Source: Lachnospiraceae bacterium 10-1 (GTDB lineage Bacteria > Bacillota > Clostridia > Lachnospirales > Lachnospiraceae). From it: a DNA stretch of 64,000 nucleotides. Below the pieces are notes generated by a model. It had not been told where the DNA came from. It made no database searches and worked only from the letters and a program-made list of their open reading frames with translations. Location: contig KE159799.1 in the NCBI GenBank assembly GCA_000403495.2, forward strand, positions 62,001 through 126,000. The letters run 5' to 3'. A program made the position numbers and the translations under genes. Positions 35,681 to 45,198 of this stretch are shown here, in pieces. Within the stretch, counting starts at the first letter, position 1; the number at the start of each line of letters is the position of its first letter.

Positions 35681-36739
35681 TTATAAACGGTAGAATATGA
35701 TACAATTTGGCTGGTCAACTTTCATTTCCTTTCCATTCATAACCATTATCCCCTTCTCCATATCCACGTTAAAAAAGGTCATGGAATCAGATTCATGATT
35801 TAAAGCCACCAAATGCCTGTTGTCCGGAAACAAAGCCGCATCTTTCGGGTAGTCACCGCTTACCGGCAGACAAAATCTTTTATCAAGCAGCCCTGTTTCC
35901 TGATCAATGGAATAAACAATTACGCTGTTATCGCCTGCATTAGAACTGCAAAGATATTTAAAATCTTCTGAAAAATTAAGGGCGCTTGCCGCTGATCCCC
36001 CTGCATGATAAGTATTCAGGGTAGAAATATTCTGTATTTTATCGAAAACAGGATTATTATGCTCATCAATGGAATAAGTATAAACATCAATATAATTTTT
36101 CAGTTCATGCACAATATATAAATACTTTCCATCAGCGGAAAATTTCAAATGGCGGGGTGCGGATTCCTGTTCGCTTCTGATCATATCCACTTGACGCAGC
36201 CTTCCATTTGAATGATTTAATTCATAAAGCACAACATGATCCATGCCTAAATCCGCTGCACACAAAAATTTATTATCTCTTGTCATTTTCACACAGTTAA
36301 TATGGGGCCTGAAATTTCTTTCAGCAATACTGCCAAGTCCTTTATGAAAAATTTCTTCTGTGATTTCACCAATGGCGCCATCCTCACCTACTTTAAGAAC
36401 TGTCAGCTTTGCATCATGATACCCTGCCACAAATAAAAACTTATCATCATAATCTGTAGATAAATAACACCCCCGCATACCATTAATTGAAGCATGATTG
36501 ATCACGGAAAGACTTCCATCCTCCAGTATTTTATAGGACTCAACCCCAAAATCTGTTATAGAGTATAAAAACTTTCGGTTATGTGATATAGTTACATAAG
36601 AAGAATTGGTAATTTCCACCTGATCCTTTTCAAAAAACCTTCCGTTTTCCATATCCACATCATAAATTCTTATTCCAAAACTGCTTTTATTTCCAGACGT
36701 ATACGTAGATACATATGCAACATATTTCTCTTTTTTCAT
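35681..36739 (-). CDS. Lactonase family beta-propeller (6-phosphogluconolactonase-like)
   Basis: A 352-residue protein of the seven-bladed propeller lactonase family (Pgl/YbhE type). Repeated blade motifs are visible, such as SADGKYLYIVHE, SEDFKYLCSSNAGD and PDNRHLVALNHES. The family hydrolyses 6-phosphogluconolactone in the oxidative pentose phosphate pathway, but no zwf or gnd gene is nearby, so the substrate is not certain. The ATG at MKKEKYVAYVS has a GAGG site somewhat far upstream. It is a single-gene unit with promoter and terminator. Confidence 0.82.
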   Translation of the reverse strand: MKKEKYVAYVSTYTSGNKSSFGIRIYDVDMENGRFFEKDQVEITNSSYVTISHNRKFLYSITDFGVESYKILEDGSLSVINHASINGMRGCYLSTDYDDKFLFVAGYHDAKLTVLKVGEDGAIGEITEEIFHKGLGSIAERNFRPHINCVKMTRDNKFLCAADLGMDHVVLYELNHSNGRLRQVDMIRSEQESAPRHLKFSADGKYLYIVHELKNYIDVYTYSIDEHNNPVFDKIQNISTLNTYHAGGSAASALNFSEDFKYLCSSNAGDNSVIVYSIDQETGLLDKRFCLPVSGDYPKDAALFPDNRHLVALNHESDSMTFFNVDMEKGIMVMNGKEMKVDQPNCIIFYRL

Positions 36740-36790
36740 GATAATATCCAACCTCTCTTAAGCATTATTGGCAAAATTATTTACCTGCTT

Positions 36791-36819
36791 ATTATATCAC
36801 AGGTTATTTTTCCAGTCCA
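36791..36819 (-). promoter_or_regulatory. Promoter of the lactonase gene
   Basis: TGGACT (complement of 36814-36819) and a consensus TATAAT (complement of 36791-36796) are 17 bases apart, about 50 bases before the start. Confidence 0.65.
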
Positions 36820-36879
36820 GATCAAACCCTATATAACACATGCATCAATACTTTTTGCCAAAGAATAAGATAAAAAATA

Positions 36880-36907
36880 TTGACAATTCTTTTCTCTTTT
36901 GTATAAT
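36880..36907 (+). promoter_or_regulatory. Promoter of the polyamine uptake operon
   Basis: A near-perfect sigma-A promoter: TTGACA (36880-36885), 16 bases, TATAAT (36902-36907). It reads into the regulator gene at 36985 and on into potABCD. Confidence 0.8.
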
Positions 36908-36915
36908 ATACCTGT

Positions 36916-36932
36916 GTTTAGTTTTACTAAAC
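36916..36932 (+). promoter_or_regulatory. Candidate operator of the polyamine operon regulator
   Basis: GTTTAGT-TTT-ACTAAAC is a perfect 17-base palindrome starting eight bases after the -10 box, at about the transcription start. It is followed by CTAAAAG, giving a partly overlapping second repeat. Its position fits repression by the XRE-cupin protein encoded just downstream; binding by that protein is inferred. Confidence 0.6.
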
Positions 36933-36984
36933 TAAAAGTTTATTATAAAGTAACTCATACATTTTTCCAATAAATAGGAGTCAT

Positions 36985-37536
36985 ATGAATAACGGAATCA
37001 ATATTGGCAATAAAATTAAAGACCTGCGCACTCAAAAAGGACTGACACAGGAGGAACTTGCAGACCGCTGTGAACTTTCAAAGGGATTTATTTCCCAATT
37101 AGAACGGGATTTAACCTCCCCTTCCATTGCCACTTTGGTAGACATTCTTATGTGTCTTGGTACTGATTTGAAAGAATTTTTTAGTGATTCACAGGATACC
37201 CAGATTTCTTTTAAGGAAACAGATTATTTTGAAAAAATAGATGAAGAACTAAAAAATAAAATTGAATGGATTATTCCAAACGCCCAGAAAAATATGATGG
37301 AGCCAATTCGTCTCAGCTTATTTCCAGGAGGCAGCACTTATCCCGACAACCCCCATGACGGAGAAGAATTTGGTTATATTATCTCAGGCAGTGCCACGCT
37401 CCATCTGGGTAAAAAAACGTATAAAGTAAAAAAAGGAGAAACCTTTTATTTTACGGCCAACAAGACGCATTTTTTATCGGCAGACAATAAAACCGGAGTC
37501 GTTCTGATCTGGGTAAGCACTCCTCCCAGTTTTTAA
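36985..37536 (+). CDS. XRE-family regulator with cupin domain, probable polyamine-responsive repressor
   Basis: A 183-residue regulator: an N-terminal helix-turn-helix ([20 protein letters not shown], then [12 protein letters not shown]) and a C-terminal cupin ([20 protein letters not shown]). This is the PuuR-like architecture in which the cupin senses a small molecule. As the first gene of the potABCD operon, 20 bases before potA, it probably controls polyamine uptake and its own synthesis. A cupin-type, PotR-like repressor is the best call. Confidence 0.88.
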   Translation: MNNGINIGNKIKDLRTQKGLTQEELADRCELSKGFISQLERDLTSPSIATLVDILMCLGTDLKEFFSDSQDTQISFKETDYFEKIDEELKNKIEWIIPNAQKNMMEPIRLSLFPGGSTYPDNPHDGEEFGYIISGSATLHLGKKTYKVKKGETFYFTANKTHFLSADNKTGVVLIWVSTPPSF

Positions 37537-37556
37537 TTCCCATAAGGAGATATCAC

Positions 37557-38630
37557 ATGAACAAAATTTTAATTGACCTGAAAAATATAAACAAAACTTA
37601 TGATGGGCAGATGGTTTTAGATGATTTGAATCTATACATACGTGAAAACGAATTTTTAACTTTATTAGGCCCCAGCGGATGCGGTAAAACTACTACCCTG
37701 CGCATTCTGGGCGGTTTTGAAATGCCGGATACTGGAAAGGTTATTTTTGACGGAACAGATATTACAAAACTACCTCCCAATAAAAGACAGCTTAACACTG
37801 TTTTTCAAAAATATGCACTTTTCACTCATATGACCATTGCCGAAAACATTGCCTTCGGTCTTAAAATTAAAAATAAAAGCCAATCCTACATTGATGATAA
37901 AATCAAATACGCATTAAAGTTAGTAAATCTTGATGGATATGAAAAGCGTATGCCTGATTCTTTAAGCGGCGGCCAGCAGCAGCGTATTGCCATTGCACGG
38001 GCAATTGTAAACGAGCCTAAAGTACTTCTTTTGGATGAGCCTTTAGGCGCTTTGGATCTTAAGCTCCGCCAGGATATGCAGTATGAACTGATTCGTTTAA
38101 AAAATGAACTGGGAATTACTTTTATTTATGTAACTCATGATCAGGAAGAAGCTCTTACCATGTCCGATACCATTGTAGTCATGAACCAGGGTTACATCCA
38201 GCAGATTGGTACACCGGAAAAAATATACAATGAACCTGAAAACGCATTTGTAGCCGACTTTATCGGAGATAGTAATATTATTAGTTCCATTATGATAGAG
38301 GATAAGCTGGTGGATATTTTAGGAACCCGTTTTCCATGTGTTGACACAGGTTTTGGCTGCAACAAGCCCGTGGATGTAGTGATACGTCCGGAAGACGTCA
38401 TTCTCTCCGATCCTGGCTGTGGAAAAATAAACGGTGTGGTAACACATCTTATTTTCAAAGGCGTTCATTATGAAATGGAGGTTACAGCCGCCGGGTATGA
38501 ATGGCTGGTTCATTCAACCAGTATGTTTCCCGTAGGCACAAAAGTAGGCATTAATGTAGATCCTTTTAATATCCAGATCATGAACAAACCTGCTTCTGAG
38601 GACGAGGAGGCCGTTGGTATCAATGAATAA
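37557..38630 (+). CDS. potA: Spermidine/putrescine import ATP-binding protein
   Basis: The 357-residue ATPase of the PotABCD importer. It has Walker [10 protein letters not shown], signature [14 protein letters not shown], Walker [13 protein letters not shown] and the switch histidine in YVTHDQEEA, followed by a C-terminal TOBE-type domain ([18 protein letters not shown]). AAGGAGATATCAC precedes the ATG. potB begins within its last bases. Confidence 0.95.
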   Translation: MNKILIDLKNINKTYDGQMVLDDLNLYIRENEFLTLLGPSGCGKTTTLRILGGFEMPDTGKVIFDGTDITKLPPNKRQLNTVFQKYALFTHMTIAENIAFGLKIKNKSQSYIDDKIKYALKLVNLDGYEKRMPDSLSGGQQQRIAIARAIVNEPKVLLLDEPLGALDLKLRQDMQYELIRLKNELGITFIYVTHDQEEALTMSDTIVVMNQGYIQQIGTPEKIYNEPENAFVADFIGDSNIISSIMIEDKLVDILGTRFPCVDTGFGCNKPVDVVIRPEDVILSDPGCGKINGVVTHLIFKGVHYEMEVTAAGYEWLVHSTSMFPVGTKVGINVDPFNIQIMNKPASEDEEAVGINE

Positions 38631-39477
38631 GAAAAAACTGCTGGGAACCCCATATTTTATCTGGTCAGCCCTGTTTATCCTTATCCCTTTAGGGATCGTG
38701 TTTTATTATGGACTTACAGACGAAAAGGGGGCTTTAACTTTAAAAAATATTATGGCAATTTCCTCTCCCGGGCATGCAAAGTCGCTGTGGATTGCGCTGT
38801 GTTTATCATTTGTTTCCACATTGATCTGTCTGCTTTTGGCATATCCCCTCGCCATGATCTTATCTGGCAGCGGTCATGCTTCTCCAACCGGCTCTATGTC
38901 AAATAAACCACGGACTGATCGCAAAAACATTATTGTACTTATTTTTATTCTTCCCATGTGGATGAATTTTCTGCTGCGCACGCTGGCATGGCAGACATTA
39001 CTGGAAAAAACAGGCGTTATTAATAATATTCTTACTTTTTTACATTTACCTGCCCTAAAAATCATAAATACTCCCTATGCCATTATACTTGGCATGGTTT
39101 ATAACTTTCTGCCCTTTATGATGCTGCCTGTTTACAACTCCTTAATAAAGATTGATCCCAATGTAATCCATGCTGCAAGGGATCTTGGTGCAAATGAATT
39201 TCAGGTTTTTACAAAAATCACTCTTCCTTTGACCACTCCCGGCATTATCAGCGGCATTACTATGGTATTTATTCCTGCCCTCACCACTTTTTTAATCAGC
39301 AAGCTGCTTGGAGGAGGGAAAATTCTTTTGATTGGAAATATAATAGAAGAAGAATTTACACAGGCAAGCAATTGGCACTTAGGAAGCGGTCTTTCTATTG
39401 TGCTTATGATGTTTATTATTTTTAATATGGTAGTATCCGCTGTGTTTGATAAAGATGGAAAGGTGGCAGTCTTATGA
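38623..39477 (+). CDS. potB: Spermidine/putrescine ABC transporter permease
   Basis: A 284-residue membrane permease with about six helices, starting [14 protein letters not shown]. The EAA loop that docks on PotA reads [26 protein letters not shown] lies 12 bases before this ATG; a TTG three codons earlier (38614) is closer to it and is an alternative start. Both starts overlap potA. Confidence 0.94.
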   Translation: MNKKKLLGTPYFIWSALFILIPLGIVFYYGLTDEKGALTLKNIMAISSPGHAKSLWIALCLSFVSTLICLLLAYPLAMILSGSGHASPTGSMSNKPRTDRKNIIVLIFILPMWMNFLLRTLAWQTLLEKTGVINNILTFLHLPALKIINTPYAIILGMVYNFLPFMMLPVYNSLIKIDPNVIHAARDLGANEFQVFTKITLPLTTPGIISGITMVFIPALTTFLISKLLGGGKILLIGNIIEEEFTQASNWHLGSGLSIVLMMFIIFNMVVSAVFDKDGKVAVL

Positions 39478-40256
39478 TAAAAAGTACCGTAAAAAAGCTC
39501 TATTTGGCATTGATTTTTATTTTTCTCTACGCCCCCATTGCAACTTTAATTGTTCTATCTTTTAATAAAAGTAAAACCCGGGCAAAATGGGGAGGCTTTA
39601 CCTTAGCATGGTACCAGTCTCTGTTTTTGAATGAGGAAATCATGCAGGCGCTTTTTAATACTCTGCTTATTGCCCTGATTGCTTCTGTCACTGCCACACT
39701 AATCGGCACCATTGCCTGTATTTCTATCATGAATTTAAAAAAGCATACAAGAACAATTATAATTGGAATAACTAATATCCCTATGCTGAATGCAGATATT
39801 GTTACCGGCATCTCACTAATGCTTCTTTTTATCAGTGCAGGATTCCGGTTTGGAATGGGAACTATCCTTTTGTCACATATTACCTTTTGTATTCCTTATG
39901 TAATTTTAAACGTACTTCCTAAAATGAGACAGTTAAATCCTTATACCTACGAAGCTGCGCTGGATCTTGGCGCCGGACCTGTATATGGTTTTATGAAAGT
40001 AGTTTTTCCGGAAATCCTGCCTGGTATTCTTTCAGGATTTTTAATGGCATTTACCATGTCCCTGGATGATTTCATTATTACTCATTTTACAAAGGGTGCC
40101 GGAGTAGACACCCTATCCACCAAAATATACACGGAAGTAAAAAAGGGAATCAAACCGGAAATGTATGCCCTTTCCACTATCATTTTTTTTACGGTGCTGC
40201 TTCTTTTACTGCTTGTCAACAAATCGCCTGATGACAATAAAAATGCCACGCACTAA
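39474..40256 (+). CDS. potC: Spermidine/putrescine ABC transporter permease
   Basis: The second permease, 260 residues, about six helices, with EAA loop AALDLGAGPVYGFMKVVFPE. Its ATG overlaps the potB stop (ATGA). PotB and PotC should form the heterodimeric membrane channel with a PotA dimer on the inside. Confidence 0.95.
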   Translation: MIKSTVKKLYLALIFIFLYAPIATLIVLSFNKSKTRAKWGGFTLAWYQSLFLNEEIMQALFNTLLIALIASVTATLIGTIACISIMNLKKHTRTIIIGITNIPMLNADIVTGISLMLLFISAGFRFGMGTILLSHITFCIPYVILNVLPKMRQLNPYTYEAALDLGAGPVYGFMKVVFPEILPGILSGFLMAFTMSLDDFIITHFTKGAGVDTLSTKIYTEVKKGIKPEMYALSTIIFFTVLLLLLLVNKSPDDNKNATH

Positions 40257-40306
40257 AAAGAAACCTGCATTTACTTAACCCTTTTATATTTATAATGGAG
40301 ATTACA

Positions 40307-41368
40307 ATGAAAAAACTGTTCTATCTGATTTTTACACTTTATGGCGTTTTATTTTTCATGCTGACAGGCTGCGGAAATTCTGCTTCTTCAAAAAATGGCC
40401 AGGTAATTGTATATAACTGGGGTGAATACATTGATCCCATGGCAATTGACATGTTTGAAGAAGAAACCGGAATTAAAGTAATTTACGAAGAATTTGAAAC
40501 CAATGAAATAATGTATCCTAAAATGGAGTCCGGTTCCACAATATATGATGTGATCTGCCCTTCTGATTATATGATACAAAAAATGATTGAAAATAACCTT
40601 CTTGCAGAAATTAATTTTGACCATATCCCAAATGCGGTAAATATTGGCCGCCAATATTTTGAACAGTCCAGAGAATTTGATCCGGAAAACAAATATTCCG
40701 TCCCCTACTGCTTTGGAACCGTAGGAATCCTTTACAATAAAACAATGGTAAAAGAACCGATTGACAGCTGGGCTGTTCTTTGGGATGAAACCTATTACGA
40801 TAATATTCTTATGCAGGATTCTGTAAGAGACGCCTTTATGGTTGCACTTAAGTTGAATGGTTATTCCATGAATACATTAAATGCAGCAGAGCTTGAAACC
40901 GCAAAAAATGCTTTGATTGAACAGAAAAACCTTGTTCAGGCGTATGTTATTGATCAGGTAAGAGACAAAATGATCGGCGGCGAGGCAGCCATCGGCGTTA
41001 TTTACTCCGGCGAAGCAATTTATACCATTCAGGAAAACCCGGATCTTGCTTACGTCATTCCCAAAGAAGGCACTAATGTATGGATTGACAGTTGGGTAAT
41101 CCCTAAAAATGCAGCCAACAAGGAAAATGCAGAAGCCTTTATAAATTTTATGTGTCGTCCTGACATTGCCCTGCTCAATTTTGAATATATTACCTATTCC
41201 ACTCCAAATACCGCTGCATATGCTTTGATCGAAGACACCGATATTAAAAATTCACCCATCGCATTCCCTGATCTTAGCTGCTATGAAAATTTGGAAACCT
41301 TTCAATATCTGGGAGTAGAAGGTACTGAACTATATAACAATCTCTGGAAGGAAGTCAAGACCTACTGA
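40307..41368 (+). CDS. potD: Spermidine/putrescine-binding lipoprotein
   Basis: The 353-residue substrate-binding component. A signal peptide ends in the lipobox LTGC, so it is lipid-anchored as expected in a Gram-positive. The mature protein begins VIVYNWGEYIDPMAIDMF and contains YEEFETNE and VPYCFGTVGILYNK, characteristic of PotD/PotF binding folds. GGAG lies six bases before the ATG. It is the last gene of the operon. Confidence 0.95.
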   Translation: MKKLFYLIFTLYGVLFFMLTGCGNSASSKNGQVIVYNWGEYIDPMAIDMFEEETGIKVIYEEFETNEIMYPKMESGSTIYDVICPSDYMIQKMIENNLLAEINFDHIPNAVNIGRQYFEQSREFDPENKYSVPYCFGTVGILYNKTMVKEPIDSWAVLWDETYYDNILMQDSVRDAFMVALKLNGYSMNTLNAAELETAKNALIEQKNLVQAYVIDQVRDKMIGGEAAIGVIYSGEAIYTIQENPDLAYVIPKEGTNVWIDSWVIPKNAANKENAEAFINFMCRPDIALLNFEYITYSTPNTAAYALIEDTDIKNSPIAFPDLSCYENLETFQYLGVEGTELYNNLWKEVKTY

Positions 41369-41584
41369 TCCGCAAATTCACAAGTTTTTTATGAATAACT
41401 ACTGATATTTTTCGATATTTTTTGACATTTTTCAACTTTTTGCAAAAATTATATTTAGATTATATTTGTTACACATTTCGACATATTTTTACATAACATA
41501 TGATATTATTACTTTTTTCGCCGCAAAATACCATTTTTAAAGAGCAATTTATAATAATTTATTAGATATTCTCATATAAAAAAC
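41369..41584. other. AT-rich gap with phased T-tracts between potD and proA
   Basis: This 216-base stretch has no gene. It has runs of five or six T at 41408-41412, 41418-41423, 41428-41432 and 41437-41441, then AAAAA at 41444-41448. The roughly ten-base spacing is the pattern that makes DNA intrinsically curved. Another T6 lies at 41385-41390. The nearest hairpin for ending potD lies beyond it, so the potD transcript would have a long 3' tail. Confidence 0.6.
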
Positions 41585-41613
41585 AACGGACAGCTCTTCT
41601 AGAACTGTCCGTT
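41582..41613. terminator. Bidirectional terminator between potD and proA
   Basis: AACGGACAG (41585-41593) and CTGTCCGTT (41605-41613) form a perfect nine-base stem with an 11-base loop. Rightward it is followed by ATTTTTA, leftward by GTTTTTT, so it can end both the pot operon and proA. Confidence 0.9.
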
Positions 41614-41627
41614 ATTTTTAAAGTTAA

Positions 41628-42872
41628 TTAGCATCTTACCTGCCCATTACCTATAACCACATATTTATAAGAGGTTAATTCTTTAAGCCCCATTGGACCT
41701 CTGGCGTGAAGCTTCTGTGTACTGATACCTATTTCTGCTCCAAATCCAAATTCAAATCCATCTGTAAATCTTGTAGAAGCATTTGCATAAACACAAGCGG
41801 CATCCACTTCATTTAAAAACTTTTCAGCGCTCTCTTTCTTTTCCGTAACAATTGATTCAGAATGTCTGGTACTATATTTATTAATATGAGCAACAGCCTC
41901 ATCTACAGACGATACGGTTTTCATGGAAATAATGTAATCCAGGTACTCCGTTCCATAGTCCTCTTCTGTCGCAGGCACACAATCAATCACCTGACGTACC
42001 TTTTCATCTCCCCTAATTTCCACATGATATGTTTTCAATGCATCTGCAAGCCGCGGAAGCAGCACGTCCTTTATGTTTTCATGGATTACTAAAGATTCAC
42101 AGGCATTACACACTCCAATCCGTTGTGTCTTTGCGTTTAAAATAATCTGAATTGCTTTTTCAATATCTGCAGATTCATCTACATAAATATGGCAATTTCC
42201 AGTACCAGTCTCAATCACTGGTATAATACTATTTTCCACCACACTTTTAATAAGTCCGGCGCCTCCCCGGGGAATCAGTAAATCTACATATTCCTTCATC
42301 CGCATAAATTCCCGGGTTACCGCTCTATCCGAAGACTCTATTAGTTGAATGGCATCCTCCGTAATTCCTTCTTCTTTAAGTGCCTGTCTAATGATTCCTG
42401 CAATTGCAATATTGGAGCAAACCGCATCACTCCCCCCTTTTAAAATAACTGCATTCCCACTCTTAAAACAAAGGCCGAAAGCATCTGCCGTAACATTGGG
42501 ACGGGATTCATAGATCATGCCTATAACCCCCATAGGTACTCTTCGTTTCTCAATTCTAAGTCCATTGGGGCGTTCTATGGTTTCAATTATCTCTCCAACA
42601 GGATCTGGAAGCTCTGCAACCTGTAAAAGTCCCTTTGCCATTCCTTTAATTCTTTCTTCCGTAAGGCGCAGTCGGTCAAGCAAAGCAGGATGCATTCCCT
42701 TTTCCTCTCCTTTTGCAATATCCTTTGCATTTTCCCGTAATAACAAATCATTTTCTTCAACAAGTGCGCTGGCTACTTTACATAACGCATGATTTTTTTC
42801 TTCCGTAGTTAATTTCTGAAGTTCATATTTAGCGTCTGACGCATTTTTTCCTAATTTATTTAGCAATTCCAT
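41628..42872 (-). CDS. proA: Gamma-glutamyl phosphate reductase
   Basis: Reduces glutamyl-5-phosphate with NADPH in proline synthesis. The 414-residue protein shows the catalytic cysteine in [12 protein letters not shown] and the conserved [15 protein letters not shown] and [13 protein letters not shown]. The usual partner proB is not adjacent; instead it is the last gene of a minus-strand run, 47 bases after the formyl-THF cyclo-ligase gene. Confidence 0.96.
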   Translation of the reverse strand: MELLNKLGKNASDAKYELQKLTTEEKNHALCKVASALVEENDLLLRENAKDIAKGEEKGMHPALLDRLRLTEERIKGMAKGLLQVAELPDPVGEIIETIERPNGLRIEKRRVPMGVIGMIYESRPNVTADAFGLCFKSGNAVILKGGSDAVCSNIAIAGIIRQALKEEGITEDAIQLIESSDRAVTREFMRMKEYVDLLIPRGGAGLIKSVVENSIIPVIETGTGNCHIYVDESADIEKAIQIILNAKTQRIGVCNACESLVIHENIKDVLLPRLADALKTYHVEIRGDEKVRQVIDCVPATEEDYGTEYLDYIISMKTVSSVDEAVAHINKYSTRHSESIVTEKKESAEKFLNEVDAACVYANASTRFTDGFEFGFGAEIGISTQKLHARGPMGLKELTSYKYVVIGNGQVRC

Positions 42873-42919
42873 CTTTTATGTACCATTCCCTTAATTTTTA
42901 TTTTACTGCTGTAAATCTA

Positions 42920-43507
42920 TTATCTGATAACCTCTGTATCTGTTATAATCAAGTTCGGTCTGATATCATGTGTTTCCATTGGCACTTTCTTGGTAATCTG
43001 GCATTCAAAAGCAAAAGCAGCGCTATGAAGTCTGGGAAAAGCTGTAAGATACCTGTCATAAAATCCTTTGCCATACCCCATACGCCCCCGTTCCCTGTCA
43101 AATACTGCACCTGGAACCAGAATTAGGGCTTCTGTATCCTGTAATATTTTATTTGTAAATAATCCTGCACTGTCTCCTAATGGCTCTCTAATTCCCTGAT
43201 ACCCTTCTGCAAAATCTTCCATACTGGTTACCTCATAAAATTGGATATCCATCCCCTCAACCTTTGGTGCAAAAATTCTTTTCTCTTGCGATACAATCAG
43301 CTCTTCAACCAATCCCGTAGTCATAACCTCACTTCGGTAATCCATATATACAAGAAGGATCTGAGCCTGTTTAAAAATATCTTCTTTTTTAAGCTGCTCC
43401 CATATTTTAGCACTTTTTTCCCTTCGTTCCTTCATGGAAAGATTATTTCTGTAATTTAAATACCTGTTTCTCAGCTCTTGTTTTCTGCTAAATATTTTTT
43501 TCTCCAT
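42920..43507 (-). CDS. 5-Formyltetrahydrofolate cyclo-ligase
   Basis: A 195-residue ATP-dependent enzyme that returns 5-formyl-THF to the folate pool as methenyl-THF. The ATP-binding N-terminus is KQELRNRYLNYRN and the C-terminal signature is GRMGYGKGFYDRYL. It may serve the same one-carbon pool as metH, fhs and folD in this window. It lies in the array between the flavoprotein genes and proA. Confidence 0.93.
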   Translation of the reverse strand: MEKKIFSRKQELRNRYLNYRNNLSMKERREKSAKIWEQLKKEDIFKQAQILLVYMDYRSEVMTTGLVEELIVSQEKRIFAPKVEGMDIQFYEVTSMEDFAEGYQGIREPLGDSAGLFTNKILQDTEALILVPGAVFDRERGRMGYGKGFYDRYLTAFPRLHSAAFAFECQITKKVPMETHDIRPNLIITDTEVIR

Positions 43508-43566
43508 GTCAATACCTTTCCTTTCCAGTGCATTCTGCCTTTATCAAAGACCAGCCTCTCATATTT

Positions 43567-45198
43567 TTAGTGCTTATTCCTATTTATAATATGAACTGCC
43601 AACTCCTCTGCTACGCGTATTCCATCCATAGCCGCTGAAGTAATTCCACCTGCATATCCAGCCCCCTCACCACATGGATACAACCCTTTCAGGGAGGATT
43701 GCAGATTTTCATCTCTTAAAATCCTTACTGGAGAAGAAGTTCTACTCTCCACCCCTTCTACCAGTACATTTCCATCATTAAATCCCTTTATTACAGTTCC
43801 AAACTGCTCCATTCCCTCAACAAATGCCTTACTAAGGGATTTGGGAAGTATTTCATGAACAGCCCCAAAACTCCATCTTCCCTTTATTTGAGGTGTAAAA
43901 TTCTGTGAAATCATCGATGGTTTCTTCTGATATTCTTTGTTCTCTCTACCCATCATTCCATCAACTGCCTCTTTATAGTCAGAATATCTTTCCACCGGTA
44001 TTGTGCCAAAACCTGTCTGAAACGCTTTTTCTTCCAGTTTTCTTTGAAATTCCATTCCCGCAAGAACACCTTCTCCTTCAAAGTCCTCCGGCGTCACTGA
44101 CACAATAATTGCACTGTTTGCATTACATCCGCTTCTGCCGCTGTAACTCATGCCATTAACTACAAGGCGCCCCTGTTCGGAAGACGCATCTACTACATAA
44201 CCTCCCGGACACATACAAAATGAATATACCCCTCTTTGGTCTGGAGCCTTTGCGGTTACCTTGTAAGCCGCATTTCCCAATATCTTTTCTTCTGCTTTTC
44301 CGTATTGGGACAAATTAATTATCTCCTGGGGATGTTCCACGCGCATTCCCAAGGCAAAAGGCTTGGCTTCCATTAAGATTCCCTTATGGTGAAGCATTTC
44401 AAATGTATCCCTTGCACTATGTCCTGGAGCTAAAACAACAAATTTTGTTTCCAGCCTTTCCATTTCATTAATAATCAGGGCAGATACCTGATTTTCCTCA
44501 GCTTCAATCCCGGTTACCTTAGAAGAAAATCTGACTTCTCCGCCCATATTTTCAATGGCTTTCCGGATATTTACCACAACTCTTCTCAGCACATCAGTAC
44601 CTATATGCGGCTTATAGTCATACAAGATTTCCTCTGGCGCTCCAAACTTCACAAACAAAGACAATACCTTTTTATTTCTTCCATATTTATCTTTTACCAA
44701 TGTGTTAAGCTTTCCATCTGAAAATGTTCCCGCGCCTCCTTCACCAAATTGTACATTTGACTCAGGATTTAAATTTCCATTTTCCCAAAAGCTTTCCACA
44801 TCTATTGTTCTTTGTTCTATGGAATGACCACGTTCTAAAAGTATCGGCTTAAATCCGGCCTTTGCCAGCATATAACCGCAGAAGAGTCCGGCTGGTCCTG
44901 TCCCGATAATCACAGGTCTTATATCCCCTGAATATCCGCTGACCGGAAAATGGTAGAAAACCTCCCTGTATATTTGTACCTGCTTTTTATTACATCTTCG
45001 GTAAATATCTGCCTCATTCTTAACTTTTACATCTAATATGTAATTAAAATATAACTCCGGCTTTTTCCTTGCATCAACAGAACGTCTCACAATTGTAATC
45101 TCCAGATTTTCCCTGCACCGCAATATTTTTTTAACCTGCTTTTCCAGTTCCGATCCTGTATGCCCCACCGGAAGTTTTAACTGATTAATTCTCAGCAT
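43567..45198 (-). CDS. NAD(P)/FAD-dependent oxidoreductase, COG2509 type
   Basis: A 543-residue flavoprotein of unknown substrate. About 80 residues form a small N-terminal domain; then comes a dinucleotide fold (VIIGTGPAGLFCGYMLAKAG), a GGAGTFSDGKLNT segment typical of the group, and a C-terminal FAD motif (GLYPCGEGAGYAGGITSA). I start it at MLRINQLKLP; this ATG overlaps the end of the BaiN-like gene by 14 bases. The two flavoproteins are therefore coupled. The longer open frame lies wholly inside the neighbour. Confidence 0.88.
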   Translation of the reverse strand: MLRINQLKLPVGHTGSELEKQVKKILRCRENLEITIVRRSVDARKKPELYFNYILDVKVKNEADIYRRCNKKQVQIYREVFYHFPVSGYSGDIRPVIIGTGPAGLFCGYMLAKAGFKPILLERGHSIEQRTIDVESFWENGNLNPESNVQFGEGGAGTFSDGKLNTLVKDKYGRNKKVLSLFVKFGAPEEILYDYKPHIGTDVLRRVVVNIRKAIENMGGEVRFSSKVTGIEAEENQVSALIINEMERLETKFVVLAPGHSARDTFEMLHHKGILMEAKPFALGMRVEHPQEIINLSQYGKAEEKILGNAAYKVTAKAPDQRGVYSFCMCPGGYVVDASSEQGRLVVNGMSYSGRSGCNANSAIIVSVTPEDFEGEGVLAGMEFQRKLEEKAFQTGFGTIPVERYSDYKEAVDGMMGRENKEYQKKPSMISQNFTPQIKGRWSFGAVHEILPKSLSKAFVEGMEQFGTVIKGFNDGNVLVEGVESRTSSPVRILRDENLQSSLKGLYPCGEGAGYAGGITSAAMDGIRVAEELAVHIINRNKH

